The notes: generated by a model from the sequence alone, not told the origin. A stretch of DNA of 64,000 bases from Methylotenera oryzisoli (GCF_004661485.1 NZ_PQVH01000012.1:62001-126000), one strand, 5' to 3'; positions 17,300-27,125 are shown, counted from the stretch's first letter. Numbers and translations are program-made.

Positions 17300-18031
17300 A
17301 TGGAAAGCGCTAGAGAGTTTCGATTAAGTAACCGCGAATCGCAGGCAAAAGAAGCCCAAGTCAGGCTATTTAATGGCTTGGGTGCCGCGCTGTTTGAAGA
17401 TGGCTGGAAAACAGATTCACCACAATATTTTTTAGATTTAATTGCAGCATACATTGCGGCAGAACATGGCATTATCGCAACGGAGTCAGCAGGAAAGCTC
17501 AATATCGTTGCAACTAAAGGGCAAACGTTACCGCAAGGTACGCGTGTGCCAATGTTGGGTATTTTTGCCACACTGTTAAAATATCCGGTTAAGTTTAAGG
17601 CGCACCATTACCAGGGCAGCATGTTCTGGACTTACACACCTAGCGACATTGATCAGGAATACCTCATCCCTATTGCTATCGGCCAACAGTCTGCAGGTCT
17701 AATCGCACTATCGGGTCAGAATTTACAACTCACCCCACATGAACTTATCACGCTGCAATCAATCAGTGGCATTCTAGGCTTAGCACTTAAGCAAGCATCG
17801 ACTATGAGCACAGAAGATAAAGACCTCACCGTCATTGAGCGACTCACCCCCAGAGAGCGCGAAGTATTCGCCTTACTACCATCAGGGTTGAGCAATCGGG
17901 AATTAGCTGCAAAACTGGGAATTTCAGCCGGGACCGTTAAAATTCATGTGGAAAGGGTTTTAAGCAAACTCAATTTACGCGATAGAACCCAAGCCGCGGT
18001 TAAGGCTTACGAGCTTGGTTATAGAGCCTAA
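17300..18031 (+). CDS. LuxR-type regulator with GAF-like sensor domain
   Basis: A 243-residue protein counted from the ATG at 17300. Residues of about 25-165 look like a GAF domain; the C-terminus is a LuxR/NarL helix-turn-helix: 'LTPREREVFALLPSGLSNRE', then 'LGISAGTVKIHVERVLSKL'. There is no receiver domain and no typical acyl-homoserine-lactone domain. A TTG-initiated extension from 17210 is possible but would place the promoter-like palindromes inside the gene, so I prefer the ATG, although no clear ribosome site is seen. A hybrid kinase gene follows 13 nt later, then a response regulator, suggesting one signalling operon. The target genes are unknown. Confidence 0.8.
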   Translation: MESAREFRLSNRESQAKEAQVRLFNGLGAALFEDGWKTDSPQYFLDLIAAYIAAEHGIIATESAGKLNIVATKGQTLPQGTRVPMLGIFATLLKYPVKFKAHHYQGSMFWTYTPSDIDQEYLIPIAIGQQSAGLIALSGQNLQLTPHELITLQSISGILGLALKQASTMSTEDKDLTVIERLTPREREVFALLPSGLSNRELAAKLGISAGTVKIHVERVLSKLNLRDRTQAAVKAYELGYRA

Positions 18032-18044
18032 TGAACAGATTAGC

Positions 18045-20018
18045 ATGATGAATATTCAGATAAAACTAAACGCATACATACAGCAGTTACGAGCACCGTC
18101 ATCTATTTGGCAAGATCTGCCATTACGGATCAAGGGGCCAATCGTGATTGCATTGCCGCTCACCATTTTGCTGCTATCCCTACTCTCCCTATATTTGCAC
18201 GAAAAACAAGCGGCTATACTCGAGAATAAACTAAGAGTCGCCCTGCAAAACCAGCGGGATATTCAAGCGGTGCATACCCAGTTGGTAGAGGCCTCTACTG
18301 GCGTACGTGACTACTTACTAACTGGTGAAAAGTCTTTTCTCACCATTTATTTTCAAGCCAATAAAAAACTAGCCTCCACCCTTAGCAAGCTGGAAGATGA
18401 GTTGGAAGATGAAGAACAAATAGCAAGACTCAGCCGTATCAAGCCGCTGGTCAACCAAAATCTGGCAGACTTAGCAGAGCTAGTCAGTAGCAACCTAGAA
18501 ATTGATAGCACTGCACTGGTAAAGCAATTTAGTGTGCAGGGTAAGACCTTAAACAACTTGCGCACGCTAATAGAAGAAATGAGTACGCGTGAGGCAAAAT
18601 TGGTCGCAGATGACCAAAAGCAAGTGAACTATGAAAGGCAACGCAATATCAACCTCACCATTATTTCGGCATTGGCAGGTATTTTAGGTACGCTAGCCAG
18701 CGCGTGGGTTTTTTCCAGAACCATCGTCAAGCGAGTGCAGTTAATCCGTGACAGCGCCGCACACTTAGCTAGGGGTGAAGCGCTTGCACTCCCCTCCATC
18801 AGCCAAGATGAACTTGGCCAATTGGCGCATGAGCTTGACCAAGCCGCTCAGCTACTCACCAACAGTATGTATGAAGCAAACTTGGCAAAACTGCAGGCAC
18901 AGGAAGCCAATGCAGAAAAAAGCATTTTCTTATCAAGAACTAGCCACGAGCTAAGAACCCCGCTAAATGCAATTTTAGGTTTTGCACACCTGCTGGAAAC
19001 AGACTTAACCGACATTAAGCAAAAGGAAAGTCTGTCTATGATTTCTGCCGCCGGTAAGCATCTGCTCAAACTGATTGATCAGGTATTGGATATTGCCAGG
19101 ATTGAATCTGGAGATATGCAGATTGATATTCAGGCATGTGATATCTCTGCACTGCTAGATGAAGCCACACATTTTATGCATCCGCTTGCCAAGGCACGGG
19201 ACATTCAGATTAAAACCTACTATCCGCCGCACCTCACCATTGCCACAGATAGGCAAAGGCTGCTGCAAATCGTGCTTAACTTGATTTCTAACGCACTGAA
19301 ATATGGCCCAGCTCATGCCAAAGTGTATGTTCAGGCTTACATAAAAGATGACAAAGTCATCATCGAAGTGGCAGATGAAGGCAAAGGCATCCCAAAATCT
19401 ATGCATCATCGCGTTTTCACACCGTTTGAACGCTTAGGCGCAGAAAATACAAAGGTAGAGGGCGTTGGTCTAGGTTTGGCACTCAGCAACCAAATGATGG
19501 CAGCACTTGGTGGTGAAATTCATATCGCGAGTGATAAGAGCTTATTCCAACTCACCCTGCCCTACAAGCAGCTTGCAGAAACGCCAGAACCCGCGATTGA
19601 TGCGCCGTCTACCTTAAATAGCATCTCATTGCGGCATCAGGCCAAAATTCTATATGTAGAAGACAACCCTAGTAACCGAGCGCTTATCGAAGCAATTATT
19701 GCCAGAAATGCCAACTTCCACTTATATGCCGTTAGTACCATTCAAGAGGCTAGGAGTTTCTTGGTAAAATCGACCCCAGATATTGCCTTAATTGACTTGA
19801 ATCTGCCGGATGGCTCCGGTGTGAACTTAGTCGAGCATATCCAAAACAACGCCCATCATGCACATATCCCTATCCTGATTCTGTCAGCAGATGCAACGCC
19901 CGCAAGTATTGGTAGACTAAAGCGTATGGGGGTATATGAGTACTTTACTAAACCCTTGGATATTGCAGCATTTAACCAAACACTCAATAAACTACTCAAC
20001 TCGATTGAAAAGAAATGA
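18045..20018 (+). CDS. Hybrid sensor histidine kinase with C-terminal receiver domain
   Basis: A 657-residue inner-membrane kinase. Order: TM1 (about 31-51), a periplasmic CHASE3-like helical domain (about 55-200), TM2 (about 203-224), HAMP (about 225-280), HisKA with phospho-acceptor His301 (SRTSHELRTPLNAILGF), HATPase with 'LNLISNALKYG', 'ADEGKGIP' and 'GVGLGLALSN', and a receiver domain with 'ILYVEDNPSNR' and 'IALIDLNLPDGSG'. The start at the ATG pair 18045/18048 is preferred over a TTG inside the luxR-type gene. Its stop overlaps the next response-regulator start by 4 nt (ATGA). CHASE3 gives no clear ligand clue. Confidence 0.9.
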   Translation: MMNIQIKLNAYIQQLRAPSSIWQDLPLRIKGPIVIALPLTILLLSLLSLYLHEKQAAILENKLRVALQNQRDIQAVHTQLVEASTGVRDYLLTGEKSFLTIYFQANKKLASTLSKLEDELEDEEQIARLSRIKPLVNQNLADLAELVSSNLEIDSTALVKQFSVQGKTLNNLRTLIEEMSTREAKLVADDQKQVNYERQRNINLTIISALAGILGTLASAWVFSRTIVKRVQLIRDSAAHLARGEALALPSISQDELGQLAHELDQAAQLLTNSMYEANLAKLQAQEANAEKSIFLSRTSHELRTPLNAILGFAHLLETDLTDIKQKESLSMISAAGKHLLKLIDQVLDIARIESGDMQIDIQACDISALLDEATHFMHPLAKARDIQIKTYYPPHLTIATDRQRLLQIVLNLISNALKYGPAHAKVYVQAYIKDDKVIIEVADEGKGIPKSMHHRVFTPFERLGAENTKVEGVGLGLALSNQMMAALGGEIHIASDKSLFQLTLPYKQLAETPEPAIDAPSTLNSISLRHQAKILYVEDNPSNRALIEAIIARNANFHLYAVSTIQEARSFLVKSTPDIALIDLNLPDGSGVNLVEHIQNNAHHAHIPILILSADATPASIGRLKRMGVYEYFTKPLDIAAFNQTLNKLLNSIEKK

Positions 20019-20473
20019 ACGAAAAGCTAATTCTTAACGCTAAGATTCTCATCATTGATGACTCTGATGCTAATTTACGCCTACTCGAAGAGCTACTGGC
20101 AAGAGAGGGCTTCACCCAAGTGCTCAGCACGACAGATCCAACACGTTCTATGGATTTATTTAACGCCCTGCAGCCCGATATTATTTTGTTAGACCTCATG
20201 ATGCCAGAGCTAGATGGTTACGCAGTACTAGAGCAGCTATCCAAGCGCATCACGCCGGATGAATATCTTCCTGTATTGGTACTCACGGCAGACAGCACGA
20301 TTACCGCCAGAAGGAAAGCGCTATCACTGGGCGCTAAAGACTTCCTCACTAAGCCGTTTGACTCCATTGAAGCCATGCTAAGGGTATGGAACTTACTAGA
20401 AACGCGCATGCTGTTTCGCGCGTTAAAAGCACACAATCCACAACTCACAATGCCTAAGCACTCTATTAAATAA
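20015..20473 (+). CDS. Single-domain response regulator
   Basis: A 152-residue CheY-like receiver with no output domain. The acidic pair is in ILIIDDSDAN, the phospho-acceptor is Asp60 (IILLDLMMPELDG), the switch Thr is in LTADST and the lysine is Lys113 (FLTKPFD). It starts inside the last codons of the hybrid kinase (4-nt overlap), so the two are translationally coupled and it is probably the kinase's phosphorelay partner. A strong terminator follows 26 nt after the stop. Confidence 0.9.
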   Translation: MNEKLILNAKILIIDDSDANLRLLEELLAREGFTQVLSTTDPTRSMDLFNALQPDIILLDLMMPELDGYAVLEQLSKRITPDEYLPVLVLTADSTITARRKALSLGAKDFLTKPFDSIEAMLRVWNLLETRMLFRALKAHNPQLTMPKHSIK

Positions 20474-20498
20474 CAATAAAAGCACAAATCACACTCCC

Positions 20499-20530
20499 AT
20501 AAAAAAACCCGCGTAAGCGGGTTTTTTTAT
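20499..20530. terminator. Bidirectional intrinsic terminator
   Basis: ATAAAAAAACCCGC and GCGGGTTTTTTTAT form perfect 14-bp arms around a GTAA loop. There are U-runs on both strands, ending the signalling operon (+) and the porin gene (-). Confidence 0.95.
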
Positions 20531-20551
20531 ATAAATACAGTGAAGTATCAA

Positions 20552-22069
20552 TTAGAAGTTAAATTGAGCACGGGCTGTAATTGCTTTCTCATTATCCTTC
20601 AATTTACTCTCAATCATGATTGGCGTATCAAAGTTGGTCTGAACAAAGTTAAGCATAAAACGTGTATTTGGGTTAGGTACAAAGTTCAAACCAACAGTCC
20701 AAGCACCTGCCTCAAACGTATTAGTTTTACTCGTTGTATTGATTCGCGAGACGCCGTTTTGTGTACCGCCACCAGCAGCAGCAAAGTTTGAGTTATTAAA
20801 ATCGCTGGCATCAATATGTGCATAACGTAAACCTAACTGCCAAGTGCCGCCACCTTTACCCAAATCAAAGTTATTAGTTGGTTTAACACCTTTGAAAACA
20901 CCATCTTTGTAAAAGTCAGCAAACTTCTCGCCAGTAATGTTCCATAAAGTTGATACATACCATGCATCTATATTGTTATTAAAATCAGCTGTCGGACTTA
21001 AATCACCTTTGAAACTATTACGCATCCACTCACTCACGACCTTGACTGGACCTAACGCAACAGCGCCCTCAAGAGCAAAACGCTGACGCTCAATAGCGTT
21101 GCTAGTATTTGCCACTGAGCCAACATTTGGTAATGCTAAAAAGTTCACACCACGTGCTTCTGTTCTAAACTGGTTACTACCCGCTACCCACCATGTTGAA
21201 GCACTGCTTGAAGCTGAGTTAGCCTTTGAGAACTCGGTATCTGCGTATCCAACACCTAAATGGTATACAGCATCTTTATTACCCATCAGTTCTGCAAAGT
21301 TTACCGTTGCATTTAATTGAACCTCAGGTTTGCTTACTCGGCTATCAACATCATTACTATTTTTGTTACCTTCACCGTTAATAACGGAGACAGCATAAGT
21401 CAAGCCGTCTTTTGGAATACCCCAAACCATTAAACCGCGGTCTTCATAACTACCTAAACTATCATGTAAGCTACGCTCTAAAAAGTCCAAAGTATTAGAG
21501 CTCATTTTACGCTCCATGCTAATTGGCGCTTTAAATTGACCTACAGTCACTTGCAATGGACGCCAGTAGTTTACATTCACCCACGCCTGATCAAGCGTTG
21601 CGCCAGTATTACCAGCAGTTTGACCAGCAAAGTCGCCTGATAACTGGAATGTGTAATGATCCATAATCTGACCGCTTAAAACTAAGCGAGCGCGGCGAAT
21701 ATCGAATGTATCAGATTCATTAGCAGAGCTATTAGATGCCAACTTATCATTGCCACTGTGATCAAAGTTGCGGTAGTCAGCGTGAATGCGGCCACCCAAA
21801 GCAACGCTGACTGATTTATCTTCGTTCTCAAAACGCAGACCGTCTTTATTCACTACATTAATTTGTTTTTTTGACTTTGCTTCAGCCGCATCACGTTCAC
21901 CACTGCGGCCTTTAGTTAGCAATGCGCCTTCTTCTTCAGTTAACACGCCTTTTGCAACTAACGCATTCACAATATCGATAGTAGAATCTGCAGATGCCTG
22001 TTGCGCAACACCTAACATTAATGCACCTGTGATACTCGCAGCTACCAAGCTACGTAATTTGTAGTTCAT
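20552..22069 (-). CDS. OprP/OprO-type phosphate-selective porin
   Basis: A 505-residue outer-membrane protein. The signal peptide (MNYKLRSLVAASITGALM, then AQQASA cleavage) precedes a short helical N-terminal region ('VNALVAKGVLTEEEGALL') and a beta-barrel of the PF07396 family, ending in the terminal aromatic signature AQFNF. Early barrel strands include 'SVALGGRIHADYRNFDH' and 'RRARLVLSGQIMDHYTFQL'. Homologues carry phosphate or polyphosphate across the outer membrane under phosphate limitation. A Pho box upstream and the Pit and Pst genes about 3-5 kb away support that role, although some family members are general anion porins. Confidence 0.88.
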   Translation of the reverse strand: MNYKLRSLVAASITGALMLGVAQQASADSTIDIVNALVAKGVLTEEEGALLTKGRSGERDAAEAKSKKQINVVNKDGLRFENEDKSVSVALGGRIHADYRNFDHSGNDKLASNSSANESDTFDIRRARLVLSGQIMDHYTFQLSGDFAGQTAGNTGATLDQAWVNVNYWRPLQVTVGQFKAPISMERKMSSNTLDFLERSLHDSLGSYEDRGLMVWGIPKDGLTYAVSVINGEGNKNSNDVDSRVSKPEVQLNATVNFAELMGNKDAVYHLGVGYADTEFSKANSASSSASTWWVAGSNQFRTEARGVNFLALPNVGSVANTSNAIERQRFALEGAVALGPVKVVSEWMRNSFKGDLSPTADFNNNIDAWYVSTLWNITGEKFADFYKDGVFKGVKPTNNFDLGKGGGTWQLGLRYAHIDASDFNNSNFAAAGGGTQNGVSRINTTSKTNTFEAGAWTVGLNFVPNPNTRFMLNFVQTNFDTPIMIESKLKDNEKAITARAQFNF

Positions 22070-22139
22070 TTACATTCCCTCTATTAATTTAATAATTATT
22101 TACTGCGTTTTTCGACAGAGGGGATTTTGCGGTAGCTGT

Positions 22140-22157
22140 ATTACAGTTTCATGACAG
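22140..22157 (-). promoter_or_regulatory. Pho box upstream of the porin gene
   Basis: On the reverse strand CTGTCATGAAACTGTAAT matches the PhoB consensus CTGTCAT-N4-CTGTCAY with the correct 11-bp period: the first half-site is perfect and the second has one mismatch. CAAAAT, 10 nt downstream, could be the -10. The box lies about 70 nt upstream of the start codon. Confidence 0.75.
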
Positions 22158-22206
22158 ATCAAACTTTATAAAAATTAATTTTATTTCCGTTGTATTTTTA
22201 CAACAA

Positions 22207-22242
22207 AAAAGCCGTCACTAGTATTCACTAGCAACGGCTTTT
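22207..22242 (-). terminator. Intrinsic terminator after lysS
   Basis: On the reverse strand AAAAGCCGTTGCTAGT pairs with ACTAGTGACGGCTTTT around a GAAT loop, with a two-base imperfection in the stem, followed by TTTG. It lies 27 nt after the lysS stop codon. Confidence 0.85.
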
Positions 22243-22268
22243 CTATCGCAAGCAATGCTGATTAAGGC

Positions 22269-23819
22269 TTAAGCTTCTGGACGCATATGCGGGAACAAAA
22301 TCACATCGCGGATACTTGCACTGTCCGTAATCATCATCACCAAGCGGTCAATACCAATCCCACAACCGCCAGTCGGTGGCATGCCGTACTCTAGTGCACG
22401 GATAAAGTCTGCATCGTAGTACATCGCTTCAGCGTCACCCGCTTCTTTTGCTTTCATTTGTGCATGGAAGCGCGCCGCTTGATCTTCAGCATCGTTTAAT
22501 TCGCTAAAGCCGTTCGCAATCTCACGTCCTGTCACAAACAATTCAAAACGCTCAGTGATTTCAGGGTTAGCGTCTGATGCACGCGCTAACGGTGAAACTT
22601 CTACTGGGTAATCAATAATGTAGGTAGGTTCCCACAATTGGCTCTCTGCAGTTTCTTCAAACAAGGCCAATTGCAATGCACCTAAGCCTGCATGGTCAAA
22701 TGGTTTAGTACCAAATTTCAGTATCTCTGCACGCAAGAAGGCAGCATCGTTCAACTGCTCCAACGTATATTGCGGTGCATATTTTTGAATCGCACCTACA
22801 ATGGTCAAGCGTTGGAATGGCTTGCTTAAATCTAACTCACGGCCTTGATATTGCAACACGGCTGAACCTGTCGCCGCAATCGCCGCAGTGCGAATACAGC
22901 GCTCGGTAAAGTCCATCAACCATAGGTAGTCGGTATAAGCCGCATAAAACTCCATCATGGTAAATTCTGGGTTATGGCGTACGCTCAAACCCTCGTTACG
23001 GAAATTACGATTCACCTCAAACACACGCTCAAAACCACCAACAACTAAGCGCTTCAAATACAACTCAGGAGCAATACGCATATACATTTGCATATCGAGC
23101 GCGTTGTGATGCGTAATAAACGGCTTAGCTGACGCACCACCCGGAATCGGGTGCAGCATTGGTGTTTCTACTTCTAAAAACTGATTCTCCAGCATAAAAC
23201 TGCGAATCGCTGATACAACCTTACTACGCGCAATAAAGGTAGCACGGGTTTCTTCAGACACCATCAAATCTACATAGCGTTGACGATACTTAACCTCTTG
23301 GTCTTGCAAGCCATGAAACTTTTCAGGCAATGGGCGCAATGATTTAGTCAACAAACGCAGCTCAGACACCTTGACTGAAAGCTCGCCCGTTTTGGTTTTA
23401 AACAACACCCCTTTAGCCGCAATAATGTCGCCCAAGTCCCAGTGTTTAAACGCCTCGTAAACAGCCTCACTGTTTTCATCAGTGAAATTATCTTTAGAAA
23501 CAAATAGTTGAATACGACCCGTACTGTCTTGCACCGTGGCAAAACTGGCCTTACCCATGACACGTTTTAACATCATGCGGCCTGCAATACTGACGTGCAC
23601 GGCGCGAGGTTGCAGTATTTCATTATCAAACCCACCAAACTCAGCATGTAGCGCTACAGCCTGATGCTCTGGTTTAAAGTCATTCGGGAAAGCAACTGAG
23701 CCAGTTTGCTTGGCGTTTTCACGAATCAACTTTAATTTTTCGCGGCGCTCAGCAATCACATGATTTTCATCCACTGCAATCACTTCATTATTTTGTTCAT
23801 TATTTTGCACGTTACTCAC
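22269..23819 (-). CDS. lysS: Lysyl-tRNA synthetase (class II)
   Basis: A 516-residue class IIb synthetase. The N-terminal OB-fold anticodon domain contains '[19 protein letters not shown]'. The catalytic domain shows motif 2 '[20 protein letters not shown]' and motif 3 '[16 protein letters not shown]'. It charges tRNA-Lys in the cytoplasm. Its start follows the prfB stop by 1 nt, the same prfB-lysS operon as in E. coli. An Asn/Glu-rich N-terminus ([12 protein letters not shown]) precedes the domain. A terminator follows. Confidence 0.97.
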   Translation of the reverse strand: MSNVQNNEQNNEVIAVDENHVIAERREKLKLIRENAKQTGSVAFPNDFKPEHQAVALHAEFGGFDNEILQPRAVHVSIAGRMMLKRVMGKASFATVQDSTGRIQLFVSKDNFTDENSEAVYEAFKHWDLGDIIAAKGVLFKTKTGELSVKVSELRLLTKSLRPLPEKFHGLQDQEVKYRQRYVDLMVSEETRATFIARSKVVSAIRSFMLENQFLEVETPMLHPIPGGASAKPFITHHNALDMQMYMRIAPELYLKRLVVGGFERVFEVNRNFRNEGLSVRHNPEFTMMEFYAAYTDYLWLMDFTERCIRTAAIAATGSAVLQYQGRELDLSKPFQRLTIVGAIQKYAPQYTLEQLNDAAFLRAEILKFGTKPFDHAGLGALQLALFEETAESQLWEPTYIIDYPVEVSPLARASDANPEITERFELFVTGREIANGFSELNDAEDQAARFHAQMKAKEAGDAEAMYYDADFIRALEYGMPPTGGCGIGIDRLVMMITDSASIRDVILFPHMRPEA

Positions 23820-23820
23820 A

Positions 23821-24925
23821 CTACACTCCCTGCTTCAAACTTTCGGTAATAAATGGGTCAAGATCGCCGTCAAGCACGCCTTGCGTATTGCCAATTTCCA
23901 CACCAGTACGTAAATCTTTAATACGTGACTGGTCTAACACATAAGACCTGATTTGATGACCCCAACCAATATCTGTTTTGGCATCTTCAAGTGCTTGTTT
24001 TTCTTGATTACGCTTATTCAACTCTAAATTATAAAGTGCACCCTTCAGCATATTCATCGCTTCTTCTCGATTGCGATGTTGCGAACGATCGTTTTGACAC
24101 TGCACCACGGTATTGGTTGGAATATGCGTAATACGTACCGCAGAGTCGGTCTTATTAATATGCTGCCCACCCGCACCGCTTGCACGATAAGTATCAACAC
24201 GTAAATCCGCAGGGTTAATGTCGATTTGAATCGAGTCATCCACCTCAGGGAATATCTGCACACTGGCAAAACTGGTATGGCGCTTGGCGTTGGAATCGAA
24301 TGGAGACTTACGCACTAAACGATGCACGCCATTTTCTGTGCGTAAAGTACCGTAGGCATAATCGCCAGACACTTTAATTGATGCACCTTTAATACCGGCA
24401 ACATCGCCTTCAGACTCTTCTAGCACCTCAACCTTAAAGCCCTTACGCTCGCAATAACGTAAATACATACGAAGCAGCATATTCGCCCAGTCCTGCGCTT
24501 CGGTACCACCGCTACCTGATTGAAACTCGATAAAACAGTTCGCAGAATCCAGTTCGCCAGAGAACATACGCCTGAACTCCATCTCGGCGATTTCTTTTTC
24601 TAGCGCCAAAGAGTCATGCTCAACACTCACTAAAGTATCGTCATCATTTTCTTCTCGCGCCATCTCAAACAACTCTTGCGCATCTTTTAGCCCTGCCTGC
24701 ACATGGGTGAGCGTGTTTACTACCAATTCAAGCGCACGCTTTTCTTTGCCTAGGGCCTGGCTTTTAGCGTTGTCATCCCAAATCTTGGGGTCTTCCAGTA
24801 AGCCATTAACCTCTTCTAAACGCTGACTCTTAGACTCAAAGTCAAAGATACCCCCGAAGAGCTAGGTTACGCTCGCCTAAATCGCCTAAGCGATTAGCAA
24901 TAATATTGAGTTGTTCTGCTTCCAT
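23821..24925 (-). CDS. prfB: Peptide chain release factor 2, made by programmed +1 frameshift
   Basis: RF2 reads UGA and UAA stop codons. The gene begins at the ATG at 24925: 27 codons ([10 protein letters not shown]...LALRGYL) end in an in-frame TGA (complement of 24842-24844). A +1 shift at CTT-TGA-C continues in the frame ending at 23821, giving about 367 residues (E. coli 365). The continuing protein contains the SPF recognition motif (VRKSPFDSN) and the GGQ catalytic motif ([16 protein letters not shown]). The split frame is the normal RF2 self-regulation device, not a mutation. A plain gene caller would start it falsely at an internal codon near 24726. Confidence 0.96.
24842..24855 (-). 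promoter_or_regulatory. Programmed frameshift site in prfB
   Basis: On the reverse strand GGGGGTATCTTTGA holds the stimulatory Shine-Dalgarno-like GGGGG three nt upstream of the slippery CTT followed by TGA, and the next base is C. This matches the E. coli RF2 site AGGGGGTATCTTTGAC apart from the leading A. Low RF2 lets the ribosome shift and restores synthesis. Confidence 0.95.
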
Positions 24926-25312
24926 AATGCTTACGTGTTGCTAAAAAACGCCATTATACAGCAAAGGCTTATCCCGCCATATTGCCGGATTTAAGTCGCG
25001 TCAACCAACAACATTCATGTCTAATTAACTAATATCCTATGCCGCAGAAAATACTCACAACCTGCGCGTTAAAATCCTGCTTAAACACACGGTACTCATT
25101 AGCTACCCGAGCTTTTTACCCTGCATATATAGATTAAATGCCAGATGAAAGCATTTCATCACGTAAAGTAATCAATTTCCGTGATTGAAAAAAGTTCCAT
25201 TAAAACCATATAAATACTCGCAGATTTTGGCCTAGACGGTTAAACTTGCGATATTCAAGAATTTTTAATCTAAAAGTAACAAAACAGTAATAAATAAGGG
25301 AGTTAAAAAACT
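24926..25312. other. Divergent intergenic region between prfB and the DUF47-pit pair
   Basis: This 387-base region has no gene. On the reverse strand a TATAAT (complement of 24953-24958) is a likely -10 for prfB, about 28 nt from its start; a matching -35 is not obvious. Towards the DUF47 gene a GGGAG ribosome site is seen at about 25299-25303. I find no Pho box here, unlike the pstS and porin upstream regions. Confidence 0.5.
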
Positions 25313-25969
25313 ATGGCAAATGCTGCACTTGGTCGATTAATGGCTGCAATTTCACCTCGTAATGACAATTACTTCGTACTTTTCAACAGCCTAGCAGACT
25401 GTGCTGTCAAAGGCTCAAAAGTACTTGCCATGATGGCTGCAGTAAGAGATAGCGAAAAGTTCGATGAACATTTTGCTGAGATTAGAAAAATCGAATCTGA
25501 AGCAGATGAATATACAAAAGAAATTTTACTCTCCCTACATAAAACATTTATTACACCATTTGACCGTCGTGAAATTCGTGAACTAGCAATGGCATTAGAT
25601 GACATCATCGACTACATGGAAGCCATTCCACAAAGTGCAAAAATATACGGTCACACCGCGTTTACACCTGAAATGGTAGCGCTAGGCCAAATTCTGCTAC
25701 GCGCATCTGAAAAAGTACGTGAAGCGGTAAGCATGCTGTCAGACATGAAAAACTCTAGCCGCATCCTACAAACTTGTGAAGAAATTAGCAGCATCGAAGG
25801 CGAAGCTGATCACGTGATGCGATCAGGCATGCATCGCTTATTTGCTGAAGAAGGCGATGCCCGCACCTTAATCCGCTCAAAAGAACTCTACGATTTATTT
25901 GAAGAAGCAGTTGATAGCTGTGAAGACGTTGCAGATGTAATCCATGGCGTTGTACTTGAGCGCATCTAA
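25313..25969 (+). CDS. DUF47 / PhoU-like accessory protein of the Pit transporter
   Basis: A 218-residue all-helical protein of the PhoU-like DUF47 family (PF01865). Recognisable stretches are 'SPRNDNYFVLFNSLADCAVK', 'HKTFITPFDRREIRELA' and the C-terminal 'ELYDLFEEAVDSCEDVADVI', which contains the (E/D)xxxD metal-binding type repeat. Members are nearly always encoded just before a Pit permease and are thought to regulate it. Here pit starts 10 nt after the stop, so the two are co-translated. Confidence 0.92.
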   Translation: MANAALGRLMAAISPRNDNYFVLFNSLADCAVKGSKVLAMMAAVRDSEKFDEHFAEIRKIESEADEYTKEILLSLHKTFITPFDRREIRELAMALDDIIDYMEAIPQSAKIYGHTAFTPEMVALGQILLRASEKVREAVSMLSDMKNSSRILQTCEEISSIEGEADHVMRSGMHRLFAEEGDARTLIRSKELYDLFEEAVDSCEDVADVIHGVVLERI

Positions 25970-25979
25970 GGGGTAAACA

Positions 25980-26981
25980 ATGGATCACGCAATTCTCATC
26001 ATGGCGTTTCTCGTGGTGGTTGCCCTCATATTTGACTTTATGAACGGTTTCCATGACGCAGCTAACTCTATTGCACTCATGGTTTCAACGCGCTTACTCA
26101 CACCACAGGCCGCGGTAGTATGGGCAGCATTTTTTAACTTCATTGCATTCCTGTTCTTTGGTCTACATGTCGCTGACACCGTGGGCAAAGGCATTATTGA
26201 TCCCAACATCGTCAACAATGCGGTGATATTTGGTGCACTGATTGGTGCAATTGCATGGAACATCATCACTTGGTGGTTCGGCATTCCGTCATCATCATCA
26301 CATGCACTCATTGGCGGCTTACTCGGTGCAGGCGTAGCGCATGCAGGGACTCAAGGCATCATTCTCGGGACCAAACTCATTACTACTGGTGTTGCCATTG
26401 TGCTGTCGCCACTATTTGGTATGCTGCTGGCCATGCTGCTCTCAGTTGCTGTGCTATGGCTGTTTCAAAGGTCGTCACCATACAAAACAGAGAACCGTTT
26501 TAATAAGATGCAATTTATTTCATCTTCTCTATTTAGCTTAGGTCACGGCGCTAACGATGCACAAAAAACCATGGGTATTATCACCGTGCTGCTATTTGCA
26601 AACGGCTACCTACACGGCGATTTTCATGTGCCATTTTGGGTAGTGATTTCATGCCAGCTAGCGATGGGCTTAGGTACATTGATGGGTGGATGGCGTATTG
26701 TGCGCACCATGGGCATGGGCATCACTAAAGTACGCCCAACCGGCGCATTCTGTGCACAAACCTCTGGTTCTATCGCATTGTTCTTAGCCACATCATTTGG
26801 TATTCCGGTTTCAACCACACATACCATCACGGGTGCAATTGTAGGCGTAGGCGTATCTCGCCGTGCTTCTGCAGTGCGTTGGGGCCTTGCATCAAGGATC
26901 GTCTGGGCATGGGTACTCACCATTCCATGCGCTGGTTTAATGGCAGCAATTGGCTACCATTTAGGCCGCAGCTTTATGTAA
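25980..26981 (+). CDS. pit: Low-affinity inorganic phosphate transporter Pit
   Basis: A 333-residue permease of the PiT family. The duplicated signature is visible as 'FDFMNGFHDAANSIALMVST' near the N-terminus and 'SSLFSLGHGANDAQKTMGI' in the second half. Both contain the conserved GxNDA or GxHDAAN core. About ten membrane segments are predicted by eye. It moves metal-phosphate with protons. It forms a two-gene operon with the DUF47 gene and ends at a strong terminator before pstS. Confidence 0.93.
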   Translation: MDHAILIMAFLVVVALIFDFMNGFHDAANSIALMVSTRLLTPQAAVVWAAFFNFIAFLFFGLHVADTVGKGIIDPNIVNNAVIFGALIGAIAWNIITWWFGIPSSSSHALIGGLLGAGVAHAGTQGIILGTKLITTGVAIVLSPLFGMLLAMLLSVAVLWLFQRSSPYKTENRFNKMQFISSSLFSLGHGANDAQKTMGIITVLLFANGYLHGDFHVPFWVVISCQLAMGLGTLMGGWRIVRTMGMGITKVRPTGAFCAQTSGSIALFLATSFGIPVSTTHTITGAIVGVGVSRRASAVRWGLASRIVWAWVLTIPCAGLMAAIGYHLGRSFM

Positions 26982-26996
26982 TTATTAGCAAATCGT

Positions 26997-27025
26997 AAAA
27001 AAGGGCTCACTTAGAGCCCTTTTTT
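26997..27025 (+). terminator. Intrinsic terminator after pit
   Basis: Perfect 12-bp arms AAAAAAGGGCTC and GAGCCCTTTTTT enclose an ACTTA loop. It isolates the DUF47-pit operon from the Pho-controlled pst operon. Confidence 0.95.
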
Positions 27026-27052
27026 ATTTAATCAGTTTTACTAATTTATTTT

Positions 27053-27086
27053 TTGTCATTATATTGTCACATTAGCTTCATATGAT
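27053..27086 (+). promoter_or_regulatory. Pho-dependent promoter of pstS
   Basis: TTGTCAT-TATA-TTGTCAC (27053-27070) is a near-perfect Pho box: two 7-bp half-sites exactly 11 bp apart. Ten nt downstream TATGAT (27081-27086) serves as the -10, the standard PhoB promoter geometry in which the box replaces the -35. It lies 39 nt upstream of pstS. Confidence 0.92.
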
Positions 27087-27125
27087 ACGTACAGTTCAAC
27101 AACTGACTACTCTAAGGAGCAACAA

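Noticed and set aside
23821-24726. Short prfB starting at an internal GTG/ATG near 24726
   Set aside because: The upstream frame with the TGA frameshift site restores the conserved RF2 N-terminus, so the short form is a calling artefact.
24926-25312. Possible Pho box before the DUF47-pit operon
   Set aside because: AGTAAC/AGTAAT repeats 11 bp apart occur near 25280, but neither half resembles CTGTCAT on either strand.
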